Source: Limonium bicolor (Eukaryota > Streptophyta > Magnoliopsida > Caryophyllales > Plumbaginaceae). Taken from it: a DNA stretch of 64,000 bases. Numbering within the stretch: position 1 is the first letter of the stretch; every line of letters starts with the position of its first letter. The notes beneath the pieces were generated by a model. It was not told the DNA's origin. It was given only the letters and a program-made list of their open reading frames with translations, and did no database searches. The stretch is from assembly GCA_023374045.1 (NCBI GenBank), contig CM041778.1:365774831-365838830 (forward strand), read 5' to 3'. Shown here piece by piece: positions 1 to 12,200 of this stretch. The position numbers and the translations under genes were made by a program.

Positions 1-313
1 GTAGACCTAGCATGAAAGAGCAGATAATATATTAACGTGAACCAGAGTCCCATTTAGTTTATCTGTTAATTTAAGTTTATTTTATCTTCCCTTTATTTAT
101 ATAAAAACAAGTCAATTAATCCCCCCTTTTTGTGACACGCTTAGGTACTATAATATGTACATTAGTCCCACGGTTCGATATCCGTTGCTTACATTTTTAC
201 TATACTACCACGACCGGGATTTTGTTTGCAGCCCGACGTTTATTTTGAGTTTTAATTTCTTTTCTTTCATGTTAATTACACCCGATATAACCACTCACTT
301 TACAACGTCTGCA
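1..313 (+). mobile_element. 3' end of an Athila/Tat-like LTR, nested in gag
   Basis: This stretch matches, in opposite orientation, the LTR end at about 2028-2330. Shared blocks include the polypyrimidine run near 120-130, a GGTTCGATAT block near 170, a CGACCGGGAT block near 210 and the GCAGCCCGACG block near 228. It stops at a terminal CA (312-313), where the other copy also ends. After 313 the sequence switches at once to gag of the minus-strand element instead of a primer binding site. The simplest reading is the 3' LTR of a related plus-strand element inserted into that gag; the rest lies to the left of the window. The 5-bp target duplication would be GGTCT, but its partner is outside the window. 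Confidence 0.75.
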
Positions 314-1597
314 GGTCTGTAATTTTGAGATGGTTGTAGTGTATGTGGGTTTTGAATATTGTCGGTGTTTGAGTAGCGAAGGTTGGATTGCATGTTACGT
401 TGCCAAGGTTGTCTGTATCCTGAATTGTTGGTGAGATAGTTTGCCTCCTCTGTTGCTTTTAATTCTTGTAGTGGGGGCATTGTTCATAGTCATGAGGCCC
501 GCCACATTGCGTACAAGAAATAACAGGAGATGATTGGGACAGAGGTGCATAGCCTGGAGGGATTGTAGATGATCGGGAAATCATCGACTTAGCTTGCTCG
601 GGGTAGGAATTCATAGCCATCTGCTCAACCACTTTCTGCAGAGTACTTACTTTTGTTGCCTGCTGAGCATTACTTTCCATGAGTTGCTCATGGCTTTTCA
701 TCAGCTGGTCAAACTTGTTATCACTTTCCCCAACATGGTATAAACCTAGAGTACCGCTCCTTGATCCCCCGGAGGCCCAGTCTCTGATTTCTTCACAGAG
801 AGACTCCATGCTATTCAGAAATTGTGCTCCCGGCTTTTTCAGAATATCGGCCCCTAAGGAGGACAGTACCATCGTTCTGCACGGACCGATCAAGCCTTTG
901 TAGAACAATTGTGATACTTGTTCTTTCGTCAGACCATGGTGAGGACAAGTAAGTAGTAGTCCTTTGAAACGGTCCCAAGTTTCACAAATATTCTCCGACC
1001 CTGGTTGCTTGAAATTATAGATTTCAGCAATCATCTCCAACGTTCGGCTCGGGGGGTAGGGATTTGTCGTAGAACTTGGTGGCCATGTCATCCCAAGTAC
1101 CAATGGTACTTGGTGTCAGGCTATGATACCACTTGCTCGCACTTTCCGTCAGGCTGTGAGGGAATAGAGACAATCTTGCGTACTGGAGTACTGCATCGGT
1201 CGCAGTAAGAAGACTGTTGGCTTGTTGCAAGAACTTAGTAACATGTAACAGGGCTTCGTCTGGACTGGAACCATCAAACATGCCCAACTCCTTTACACAT
1301 CTGATTTGATGATATGGCTTCAGCTTCTGCCACTCATCATATTCGGATGGGCTAAGGTGAGGAAGGATGATGGCAGGCTGTTGTCCTTGGGTAGTACGGC
1401 CTGTTAATGTTTCGAACTGTCGCTGGTGAAATTGACATGTCAGCTTCCGGGTCAGATTCTATCACTATGGTGGTAATGTTTTGTTGAGTTCGGTTCTGCC
1501 TTAGGGAGCGCAGAAGGGTTCTCTCGATCTCTGGAATGTAACCAACCGTGTGATTATTAATATTTTCTGGGAGGCTGTTTGACCTGGTAAAAGGCAT
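314..1597 (-). pseudogene. gag: Athila/Tat-type Ty3/gypsy gag, frameshifted
   Basis: Gag is the nucleocapsid and packaging protein of LTR retrotransposons. The reading frame runs leftwards from about 1597 in three pieces (1597-1352, 1287-1024, 1103-459), so at least two frameshifts are present. The N-terminal piece holds EIERTLLRSLRQNR, a pattern common at the start of Athila/Tat gags. The middle piece has the retrotransposon gag core (LSLFPHSLTESASKWYHSL, then WDDMATKFYDK). The last piece carries the CPHHGL motif and ends with a CCHC zinc knuckle, CTQCGGPHDYEQC (C-x2-C-x4-H-x4-C). A short tail continues to about 314, where the inverted LTR begins. Protease, reverse transcriptase and integrase are absent, being beyond that insertion and outside the window. 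The lineage call rests on these motifs plus the tRNA-Asp primer site. Confidence 0.85.
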
Positions 1598-2007
1598 TCA
1601 CCACTCAAAACAGAGAAAAGAAACTCGTTATGTGAGAAAATAAAATGTTAGGAATTAGATGACAGAAATTTAATGTTAGTAGTTAGAGACAATGGAAAGA
1701 AATGACAGAAAATTGAAATGACAATGGAAATTTAAATGACAGAAATTTAAATGACAGAAAATTAAAGTTAGTAGTTAGTATACTGGAAATTTAAGGTTAG
1801 TAGTTAGTATACTGAAATTGAAATGACAATGGAAATTAAATGACAATAATATAAATGACAATAATATTAAGATGTCCAAAGTCAGATGTCCGAAGTTAGA
1901 TGTCCAAGTCAGATGTCCGAAATTAGATTAACAACAAATAATATCAACAGATTATTGTAATATAACAGGTGAATTAACCGGGGCTTAGGGACTAGAATAA
2001 ATCAAGT
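1598..2007 (-). other. retrotransposon 5' leader between PBS and gag
   Basis: Non-coding leader of the minus-strand Athila/Tat-like element. From about 1670 to 1925 it consists of degenerate short repeats: ATGACAGAAATT and TTAGTAGTTAGTATACTG units, then alternating AGATGTCCAAAG and AGATGTCCGAAG units. No open frame of note. Confidence 0.6.
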
Positions 2008-2024
2008 CCCCGGCAACGGCGCCA
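2008..2024 (-). promoter_or_regulatory. primer binding site (tRNA-Asp)
   Basis: On the minus strand the 17 bases TGGCGCCGTTGCCGGGG are complementary to the 3' end of plant tRNA-Asp(GTC) including its CCA. They lie 3 nt inside the LTR end at 2028. A tRNA-Asp primer site of this form is typical of Athila/Tat elements, and it fixes the element's orientation as minus. Confidence 0.92.
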
Positions 2025-2799
2025 TTTTGTAGACGTGTAATATCGTGAGTGGTTAGAACTGGAGTTATTAAAATAAAAGAAAAGAAATTAAAACTCAAAA
2101 TAAACGTCGGGCTGCAAACAAATCCCAGTCGTAGTAGTATAGTAAAGTGTAAGCGACCGGATATCGAACCGTGGGACTAAGGTGAATTATTAAGTACCTA
2201 AGCTTGTCACAAGAGGGGGATTAATTGACTTGTTTTTTTGAAAAGTAAAATAGCAGATAAGAAAAACTGAGTGAAGATGAATGAAATGGAACTCCGAGTT
2301 CAAGTTAATAAGATCTGATTAGTTATGCTATCTCTACCGGTTTAATATAATAATTTGGCAAGATTCCTGTTATTATCTTAAGGTCCGATGAAAACTCATA
2401 AGAACTCGTTTATCTGAAAATGCAAGGTCCGCTGAAAACTCAAGCAAAATACGTGTAAACGGTAGAGGAGTGTGAGGAATTTTATTCTTGCAACTGAGTA
2501 CTAACTTATCCGATGAAAATAAGTTTCCTACAGTTTTACGGCTTAATTAACCTATCTGTTTGTCACCGATCAGATTAGAAACAGATTTAGTAAAGCTTTT
2601 TAATAAATCGATGAAATTTATTAAAAAGGGAGAGAGACAAAACTTTAATCGTAACAAACTGAATTTATTTTAACCGGTAGAAATATAGATTACACAACTA
2701 AACAAACCATAATTAAACCTTCGCCCAGAGTAAATCCTCCTTAGCCTGACATATTAACTGGTAATAAGTCAGACAGAGGTTGAACGTAATATTAATGCG

Positions 2800-4690
2800 G
2801 AGGTGTGGATGGTGAATGGAGAAATGAAGAGAACGAAAAGTGGAGCGTGTACGTAGGATATTGTATGTGGAATGAGTGATTTGGAGTGTTTGAGTTCTGG
2901 GGAATCGAATGTGTGTTGTGGTGTACGGGAGAGAATGAATGGAAGTGAATGGTAACTGTGGTGAGCGATGGTCTGATTTTCTGGTTTTCTCCGCACGCCT
3001 GTTTAAGGTTGCAGGTGCTAGGTTTATATAGAGAAAGGGAAGAGGCAGATCTAGAGTGGAAGAATTGATTGCAGATTGATTGCTCATTGATTGCAGGGGA
3101 CAGAGCTGGAGACACACGCGTGAGGGAATTAAGGTAGGCGCTGCTCGGAGTAGATGGATATGGCAGAAGCAAGTTGCAGACAGTGGGCGAAGAAGAAAAC
3201 TGTCGCGTCTGAATTTAGTCACGTCCGCCCCTGTGTCCGCCTGTTATTATGCGGACGTCACTATGTCCGCCTGTGTGTCCGCCTTCTTGTCCGCCCCTGA
3301 TTAGGCGGACGTCTCTGTCCTCTGTCCAGCCCCTGTCCGCCTTGTTCTATGCGGACACAAATGGAGTTCGTGTGTTGTCCTCGTTGGCGTCCGCATAGAG
3401 TTGGGCGGACGCGTTGTGTCCTCGTTGGCGTCCGCATAGAGTTGGGCGGACAGGTTGTGTCCTCGTTGGCGTCCGCATAGAGTTGGGCGGACAGGCTGTG
3501 TCCTCATGGCTGTCCGTGTGGCTGTCTGCGTGGCTGTCCGCGTAACATTAGGCGGACACGCCTCATGTCTCTAGTCTGTCCGCATGGTGTCCGCGTGGCT
3601 GTCCCGCGTGGCTGTCCGCGTGGTTCTATGCGGACACAGGGGTGGACACAAGTTTTTGACTTATTTTCTTCTACAAACTTTGACTGGCTCTAGATTCTTC
3701 GTTTGGACTCCGTTTTTCAAGCCGTTTGCGCCTATACGTTCGTCTCCTTGTCTACTTTGCTCCCAGCTTGGTTTTCCTCATGTTTAACCAATAAATTTGT
3801 GAGATAATAATAAAACATAAACTAGAGGAAAACTAACCGAAGTGGAGAAATGAGCAAGAAAAGTGCTAACATATTAAATAGTGATCCGCTATTTGAATAC
3901 GTGAGACTAGAGGTGAGACTAGTGAAATGAAAATAAAACAAATGAAGAAGACGGGAGAATAGAAATGGATGAACGAGTGAATGGTGGTGTAGTGAATCGA
4001 AGATGGATCGATTGGGTGAATTGGAACTCCGGAAGGAACCACGGAAGGAACCTCCGAAAGGACACTAGAGAAGATGAATGGAGCGTGGGTTTTATTGAGG
4101 AAGGAAAAGGAAGAAGAGGGTACACCCGCGTGAGTGATTTAAGGCAGGGCGCCTGATATGTTAAATAGTAGATGGATATGTTGCAGGCGCGCCGAAAGGA
4201 AGAAGCAAGTTGGAGAAGACAGTCGGCGAAGAAGATAACCAGTGTGTTAATTTCCAGATCTGGACATTTACACGCGTCCGCGTAGATGTCCGCCTTCAGT
4301 TATGCGGACGTCTCATGGTCCTTAGTCTTGTCCGCGTAGATGTCCGCCTTCAGTTATCCGCGTGGCTGTCCGCGTAACATTAGGCGGACACGCCTCATGT
4401 CTCTAGTCTGTCCGCATGGTGTCCGCGTGGCTGTCCGCGTGGTTCTATGCGGACACAGGGGTGGACACAAGTTTTTGACTTATTTTCTTCTACGAACTTT
4501 GACTGGCTCTAGATTCTTCGTTTGGACTCTGTTTTTCGAGCCGTTTGCGCCTATACGTTTGTCTCCTTGTCTACTTTGCTCCCAGCTTGGTTTTCCTCAT
4601 GTTTAACCAATAAATTTGTGAGATAATAATAAAATAAACTAGAGGAAAACTAACCGAAGTGGAGAAATGAGCAAGAAAAGTGCTAATATA
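2800..4690. repeat. diverged tandem duplication inside the LTR
   Basis: The 330 bp at about 3537-3872 recur almost unchanged at about 4367-4687, from CGCGTAACATTAGGCGGACA to GAGCAAGAAAAGTGCTAA. Upstream of each copy more diverged blocks also correspond: ACGCGTGAG...AGATGGATATG...AGAAGCAAGTTG near 3117-3180 and near 4128-4212. The LTR has therefore duplicated roughly 0.8-1.1 kb of itself, probably containing its promoter region. Confidence 0.8.
3376..3498. repeat. three 41-bp tandem repeats
   Basis: Unit starts at 3376, 3417 and 3458, each beginning TGTCCTCGTTGGCGTCCGCA and ending in a GGGCGGAC block. The 41-bp period is not a multiple of 3, and the open frame across it (3301-3507, minus) is only the repeat translated in shifting phases. 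Each unit contains complementary GTCCGC and GCGGAC and could fold. Confidence 0.9.
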
Positions 4691-7600
4691 ATATATGAAA
4701 TACACCTATAAAACATGCTCATTTGGACACTTATCAGTAGAAAGTTAGTTTTTACTTGGTCCGCCGAAGGGCGTTAATAACTGTTCAAACTTACAGTAAC
4801 TACAAACTATGACCTGCCTAAATAACGAGCAGATGTCATGAAAAGGAATACATTAATTAAAACAAATACTTAAGACTACCCGAACTGGCGAAAGGGTTTG
4901 TTGAAGACCGTACGACGCCTACTGTCATTTACACGGGAGCTGACGATGAATAACAGTGACGCTATACCGATGATAACCAGAAAGGCTAACAACACCGCCA
5001 AGTATACAATGATGATGGAGTAAAAATATATCTCAATGGACATAAACTGCATGATGATCCAACCTGCATGGCGCACTTGCTACAACAAGTGCTGCTCCAG
5101 TAGACCAAATAAAGGGGAATGAAGATCTACATGGAAGGAGAAAACACTGAATTTTACGGGATACCCAGGCACTGAGCTTGCCGCCCAGTGCAGGACGGGA
5201 AAATCTTACAATCCCTTATTAACTTCACAGGAAGACCGTGCGAAACCTTGAAATAAGACTATCAGTATAGTCCTACAAAAATAACCAATGATAATATCAA
5301 GAAAAATCATAACAGGGTCTCACTATATATAACTAAACATCCAACGTAAATAAACACAGGATGTAATACCTGCTCAAATACCAAGAGTCTCAGCTAGTAT
5401 CATTACAGTGACAATGCTAGACTCCTAATAAATAGTGAGAAGAGAACAAACTTTAAGTTTATTTTTCAGAAGTCAGGAAGAATGCTTATTTAGCAATGCC
5501 AAGTGCTACGAATATATATCTACATATGATTGGGAGGTTATTAACCTAAAACTTTTGAGAGTATCGATATATTTAAGAGGGATTAGTATCATAAAATATA
5601 CCTACCCTATTTTGAGGCACATGTCCTACTCTATCCTTATGGATTTATACGAGCATATGTCTTTTATGACAGCTCAATTTGGGAATGTAAGTAAAGAACG
5701 CATGAGAACAAATAAAGTTACCTCCCAATGTAATATAAATTTTTATATGATTATAGTAACAAATAACTCTCTATGGAGGCAGTGTAAGCTATACTAAGAG
5801 TTTGAATTGGATATACACCAAGGGTGAGTGGAAGTTAAACTTTTAAGGGGGGGGGGGGACATACCCCTTGACTTGTAACAAGCGTTTTACACGTGAACTT
5901 TCCTAACGATATGTATCAATCTCTATGATTATAAATCCTCTATTTTATACACCTAAGCGACCTATTTTTGGAAGCCATTGAGTTGTGGATTAACCACGTT
6001 TCTAAGAGATAGAAATGAACCATAAGTTTTGATTGCCTTGTCACCAAACCGTAGGATTCAAACTGGGAACCCCTAGTTTGGAATGGTACTATTATTAAAA
6101 GATATTTAACCTAGGTTGAACACATGATTCACCTGATCCATAGAGTTTAAATGTAACAAGAAAAATCCAAGCTTTAAGGCGGAGGGATTAATACTTTAGG
6201 GAATCTTAATTGTAGAATGAGTTATAAAAACTTTTCCTTGGAGTCTTATTCCAAATTTAGAAATAACTATGACTATCTTTATTCCTAGTGATGGTAACCA
6301 AAGTCTAGGCAACGATCAGACCTTGATAAGTTAAATACTAGATAAAGCCTTTTAAAGAGAAGAGTACGTCTCAAGGTATCCAAGTCCATGACTGAACTTA
6401 TTGCTTGTATGATGGGTCCAAGAGTCAAACGATTGCTGAATATAATTAATAGACAGTATGTGTCTAGATGATTTAACAAGAATATATCGTTCATGCCAAG
6501 AGGAAAAATTGGCTTCCCCGCTTAATGATTTGATCAAAGGAATTTAATTCCGGGGATTAAGGAATACACTAGTTCGAGTGTAAGTTACAACAGTTACTAG
6601 AGTAGTTGTATAAACGGTCAAGAAAAGAATGTTGTAATCACCACGTCACAAAGTCTTGATAAGATAAAATTTGGAAATTTGCAATTATGTGGTTGTTTGA
6701 TATTTGACATGGGAGGTCGAACTTGGTCCTGGTCAGATCAAGGGAAAACCAATCACAAAATGGAGTGGAGGGATAGTTCGACACTGACGCTGACCCCGGC
6801 AGGGTTGGATGATTCCTGAGACTCCCTACAAGTGGTCACCAATATCTTTGTGACAAGTAATTTTTTTGTTCTTAATTCTAATCTAAAATTTGTCTAATAA
6901 AGTATATTAGATGTTGAGGATGTAAGTTAAAAGTTAAATCAACCAAGCTATCCTGAAGAGATTTAATAGCTAAAACAACTCCGCGTATGTCGGAAAAATA
7001 CTCAACTGTGAGGGAAATACTAACAGTTATTATACCACGAACCATGTTAATAAACTAAATATGGGATCAAGAAACAATTACCTATAATAGGAGTAATCTC
7101 AAATTTGGCCATATTACCATCTGAAGGAAAGATAGACTTTCATGTCCTTCTTTACGAATGCAAACCCATATATTGAACGGGAACCTACCTGTAAGTGAGG
7201 TAGAATATAAAGAGTAGAAACATTATACTAATACTCACATGAGCTGATTTATAAACCGCAAGAACATATGAAATTGTGGGAAACTGTACCTTGTTAGAAA
7301 TACTACCGACAATTGGTGAATCGATAATAGCAGGAATATTCTATACTATAAACAAGATGCACGACTCGACCGTAGCTCATACTCTATATTGAGATTGGAA
7401 ACCAAATATGGTGACAGTAAACTAAAATACCAGAATCACATGGTAATGACCTGAAGACCAAGGAGATGAACTTTAATATACCCCAGTATTTATACAAGAC
7501 CCGAACGCCGACGGCTACAACTACTACAGGAGGCGATGAATAGAAGACAAATTTTAAAAAGAATACTGCAACCTTACAGCTACAACAACTGAACCACCGA

Positions 7601-8876
7601 ATGCATCAGAAACACCGACGAAGATGATGAACCCCACTATCAGGACGCTACCACTATCAATGGAGAATTTATATAGTAAACCAATCGGGTAAGGACCCAT
7701 GGAAGGAAGAATGCTTCAACTAAACGTGCGAGAGCTTATGGACTTGACAAGGAATAATCCTAAAATTGGACAGGTAAGTAGTAATTTATATCAAGAAGAT
7801 ACCCCATATGCGAAGGAAACTAACGGGAGGAACAAGACGCCTCAGTAATATTGACGAGAAAAATCTTAGTGATATCACCGTCATGAGCAGCTATCAGAAA
7901 TAAGCATACAAGCACAAACAAGCAAGTGAAACTCGTGAAGAACTCAATGATAAAAAAACAGATGGAAGGCGAACTGTATATGCCACTTAGAGGAAGAACC
8001 TCGTAGTAGATTTTCCCAAAAAGGATAATGGAAGATACATCACATGTGCCTGAACATCACAGGATGGACAAACCTTACAATATTATTGGAAGCCGACGTA
8101 CAGTAATAAGATATACAATGAAGGATACCAACTATGCTGTAACTAACAGTTACTTAGAGACAAGATAATCGGGAGTAGTGACATAACGCGGCACATCGAT
8201 CCGACAGTCTAACCAAGACATGGAATATTATCGGCAACACACAAGATGATAAATCACCTTCACCCATACATACGGGACTCAAATATAAAAGCATGATAAT
8301 GCAAAACAAAACATTCATGCAGAGAATGCATAGATTCTTAGGGGCAATACCCCGTAAACAGACAGAAGTCCAGACAAGATCAACAATAACAATCAAACAA
8401 AAATAATGATGGACACAACTCACCAACCCTACAGGTGAACATAAAAGAACCTAAATATACAACCTATGAAGCGCATTTGAGACTATTCCAAAATGATTGA
8501 ACATTACATAATCAGAGTCGCGCAACGGAAGCGGGTGGTCCCATCAGTTAAAATCATCTACTGAGCTCAAGGGAAATGCACAACGTATTTAACGTATCTT
8601 AACCAAAAGTATGTGCCATACCCACCTAAAATCTTACAGCCGGGAGACTATCTTTTAAACTAATCATAAGTTTCAAATAAAAGTGAAGATTGCTCACTAT
8701 TTACAGACAAGTTATGCTAGTCTAGGGTACGTGGGCGTACCCCTCTTTTAAGGGGGGGGGGGAGCCTACTGAGTTTTATCATTTTTAGCATGGAAGTACA
8801 CTTTCATTGTACTGTTGCACTGTGATTTGTATGTGAACAAGTATGACTTCGTGATTCTATGAACTCTTACTTGATG

Positions 8877-9060
8877 ATGTGTACTACGTTACACTAGCAT
8901 GAATGGATTATGTTTACTACGTTACACTACATTGAAGTTACTTTATTACTACGTGATTATGTGTACTACGTTACACTATGTTGGAATTACTCTGTGTGTG
9001 CATGATCTATATTGTACTACACTACTATGAATGAATTACATGCACTACGTTACTGCACTA
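8877..9060. repeat. degenerate TACTACGTTACACTA repeats
   Basis: TACTACGTTACACTA occurs near 8881, 8914 and 8967, with shorter relatives near 9015 and 9044, separated by AT-rich spacers containing ATGAATGGATTATG-like sequence. It is non-coding and lies 200 bp upstream of the polypurine tract. Confidence 0.7.
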
Positions 9061-9248
9061 AGTTATTTTTGGTGATGACCTTTCATGCTCATTATACTGT
9101 ATGTTATGAGTGAATATATACTACGAACTGAAAAGTAGTGTAACTTGAGACTTGATCCCTAAAATAGAATTGAGTTGTGGATGCTTAGTGGAACTTGATT
9201 CCCCACAACCATTTGAACTTAGATATGAGACTTCGGGGCGAAGTCCTT

Positions 9249-9264
9249 TTTAAGGGGGGTAGAT
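9249..9264 (+). promoter_or_regulatory. polypurine tract of LTR-A element
   Basis: TTTAAGGGGGGTAGAT directly precedes the TG of LTR A at 9265. A purine run abutting the 3' LTR primes plus-strand DNA synthesis in LTR retrotransposons. It shows that LTR A is a 3' LTR in plus orientation. The related solo LTRs B and C lack such a tract at their left edge, which supports the boundary. Confidence 0.8.
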
Positions 9265-12200
9265 TGAAATACCCCTAACATTCAAATAATTAAATAATGA
9301 TAAATAAGTATTATTTAGGGGATTATTAAACCCTAAAAGAAGTATATAAACATTTAGGCGTTAAAACGCACCTAAACCCTTAAGGTCAGAAATGTGTGTT
9401 AAAGCCCGACCTTAAGTTAAACAAGTTGTACAAGCTATAAAATTCATGTAAAGTTAATCAAGGATCATTATATGACCCTAAGAACACAGGACCTCATCTA
9501 AGACTGAGCGAAAATACAAAATGCTCGTGAGTTCCCTTAAAGGCCCTTAAAGCCCGAAAGTCACGGAAATACATTATAGGATGAAGTAAGTCATTACTCT
9601 TCATTCCAAATACACCATAACTATTTATTAAGCATATAAGATGAAGTCCTCAAGCTAAATTCACAGTTAAAGACAAAGTGCTCGGGGGTTCCCGATGCGG
9701 GCCCCAAAACCCCCGGGGGTGCCCCGGAGTGGTACCGAAGTGGCACAAAGTCCTATATAAATTATTATTGGAGTTCCTAACATCATTATTCAAATTATAA
9801 AGAGAATGCTCGAGCCAATTCCCCAAAAATAAACAAAGTGCTTGGACGAATTTCTTAACTCGCTCTTTTTGCCCCGGTTAGCCCGGGAGTGGTGTTTGGA
9901 GTTGATATAACCCCATATAACTCAATGTAACACCTTAACACATTATTATTAACTATAAACAATGTCAATAAACACTTGGAACTCATAGCGACTACTTAGT
10001 TTTCAGAAAATCCTTAAAGCACAAAAATGCACCTTCGGGTGTCACAAAAATGCGTTCTACGCAATTACCTGGAAGTTTTTGAGGAGCCACGAGTTGATAA
10101 TATTAAAAGGTGATACATTGAGATTCTAAATCAATTAATGCCAGCACTGAATTCATAGTACAAGTGGGGGCGATTTTATCATCAAAAAGGTGCCTAAAAT
10201 CAGCATTTTTACCTTAAAACTTTCATCTTTTACCATAGAGTAAATGTACCAAATAAATGCTGGAACCTATTACACATATTGGTATGGTCTTAGTACAATA
10301 TATTGTAACAAAAATCAAATTAAAAATCCATCTCGTTTGACCTCCAATGAAGGCGCCATTTATGGTGTTTAAAGCTTGAATTTTGACTAGAAAATTGTCT
10401 TATAGATGATGACTCACCTTATCACATGCCATGTTGTATTATGTCAAATTAAATCAGTAAAGAGGAGCCTCTTCACCGATTTTCCTGCACCAAAAAAGGA
10501 GAGATTAGCTTAAATTAAAACAATGAAATTTAAATACACAAAAGTAACAACTTGCATCTACTTTATACAAGTTGCAAGTGTGCAAACAAAACAGCCATGT
10601 TACTACCTCATGTGGCTTCCAAATTATGCAGGAATAAAGGGGAAGGACTGCTCATGAAATAGCAAAAAGAATACCCTACCTAACTAGCATAAATCATAGT
10701 CAAATATAGACAACAAGAATTGTCTTGTAACAGCACAATGTGTCCGAAAATGAGCTAGAAAAGAGGCTTAAATTGCCTTAAAAAATTCAACTAAAATACC
10801 TAGCTAACCTAGCCATGTTCTAATGTTTTTAATCATCAAAAATCAAAGGCTATATTACAGCCATGTTACCAAATTTGTATAGAGAAAGAAGACAATAAAT
10901 GACATGTAACCTACTTAGAAAATTCAAATGAAAACACCTTACCTAACTTAGTCATTGTCTTCTTCTTGCAATTATCAAACAAAGCTTTTATCATGCCTTG
11001 CCCACCCAGCCGAAAATATGCAGTCAAATGAGGGATTTATTGAGCCAATAAACAAGGAAATAAACTAAGGAAAGAAGACTTAATTTGACATTTAATTATC
11101 AAAAGAAAAATTCCTTCCATTCTCACTTATTTCCTTACGTGAGCTTCATTCTCTTCCTTGCCATTCACCACCGGTTTGGTAAGCTCTCCTTTCTCATCTT
11201 CATCTTCTTCCTTTGAAGCTCCTAAGTCCATTAATGGAGGTTTAACTTCTATCTTCATTTCTAAGGTAATTTCCTAGCATTTCTCATCAAGTCTTGAAGC
11301 AAAAACCTTCCTAGGACAACTACAAGATTTCGGCTCCAATCTATACACCAGGGAGTGTCTTAAATCAACATAAATCCAAGGAGCATCCAAGACCATCTTA
11401 AGGTATTTTCATGCTTGAAAATCCTTAAGACACATTTTATGTGTATTAAAAAATTCTACATCTTCTAAAGCTATTTTCTTCATCAATTTCATGAAGAAAA
11501 ATTAATTAATGCTCCATCCCTCCTAGGTGTGCCAAAAATTCATGAAGAAAAGCCTAAGGTAAAACCTTGGAAAACTACTTATAAATCTACTTAAGGTCTT
11601 TGTTAAGATCTAACTCCTAAACCCCTTCCTCTCTTGCATAAAAACGAAGAGGAACATCATTTACCATTGGAGGAAGCTTGGGAATTCAAGAGGAGTTCAA
11701 GTACTCAAGCATCCTTTATTAAGAGTAAGATTACTAAGCAAATATTTATTGTTTTAAGCTTGTTTAAGCTCTTAAAAATTGTACAAAAATTATGTACACC
11801 TTCTTAGGTTTTTAATACCGAAACTATATGGTAAAATATACCAAAAATATAATTTATCATATATATGGTAAGCTTATTACCTTAAGACACATTTTAGTGT
11901 TACAAAAGTTACCTAGGTTAAATATTTATTCATACCGAATTGCCTAGGACAAATATGCTCTATTTTGAGATAAAAATATATCTAAGACATTACAATAATT
12001 TTTACATGAGTTACATGACTCATATGTATTTATGTATAATTATTATAAGTTATAAAACAAGTTTCAGAAAATTATATGGTGATTGCCGAATACAAATGGT
12101 GATAAATAGATTTTAATGAGCTAAATATGTATATGAATATATACTATGAAGTTGGGTAAGTTAAAAATAACTACTAGTGTTTAAATGACTAGTTTAATAA

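Larger units (their letters stand above)
2028..4736 (-). mobile_element. 5' LTR of Athila/Tat-like retrotransposon (2.7 kb)
   Basis: Read on the minus strand the LTR starts TGATAAGTGTCCAAATGAGC (from 4736) and ends ...CGTCTACA (at 2028), directly followed by the primer binding site. It contains a diverged internal duplication (about 2800-3870 and 3930-4690) and a field of GTCCGC/GCGGAC repeats. The open frames in this region, such as those near 2713-3222, are low-complexity products of repeat sequence and are not called as genes. The adjacent GTAGA (4737-4741) would be one copy of a 5-bp target duplication; the other copy is outside the window. Confidence 0.85.
4737..9264 (+). other. non-coding internal region of LTR-A element, no gene recognised
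   Basis: This 4.5 kb lies between the Athila-like LTR and the polypurine tract that precedes LTR A, so I infer it is the 3' untranslated internal region of the LTR-A element. I recognise no gag or pol motif on either strand. The longest frames (5435-5797 plus, 120 codons; 8154-8426 minus, 90 codons) resemble nothing I know. A 66-codon frame at 4876-5076 (minus) encodes one strongly hydrophobic segment followed by basic residues, but has no recognisable relative. Features inside are G-runs near 5843 and 8748 and TACGTTACACTA repeats near 8880-9060. Confidence 0.5.

Noticed and set aside
165..180. GGTTCGATA resembling a tRNA T-arm (B box)
   Set aside because: No acceptor stem, D-arm or anticodon arm can be built around it; it is part of an LTR motif repeated elsewhere.
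2008..2024. tRNA-Asp 3' end as a tRNA gene
   Set aside because: Only 17 bases match and the rest of the tRNA is absent; the position next to an LTR end identifies it as a primer binding site.
2713..3222. 169-codon minus-strand open frame, with overlapping frames at 2769-3172
   Set aside because: It lies inside the Athila-like LTR, is Ser/Thr/His/Pro-rich low-complexity sequence and has no recognisable domain.
3301..3507. 68-codon minus-strand frame
   Set aside because: It is the translation of the 41-bp LTR repeats, whose period shifts the frame.
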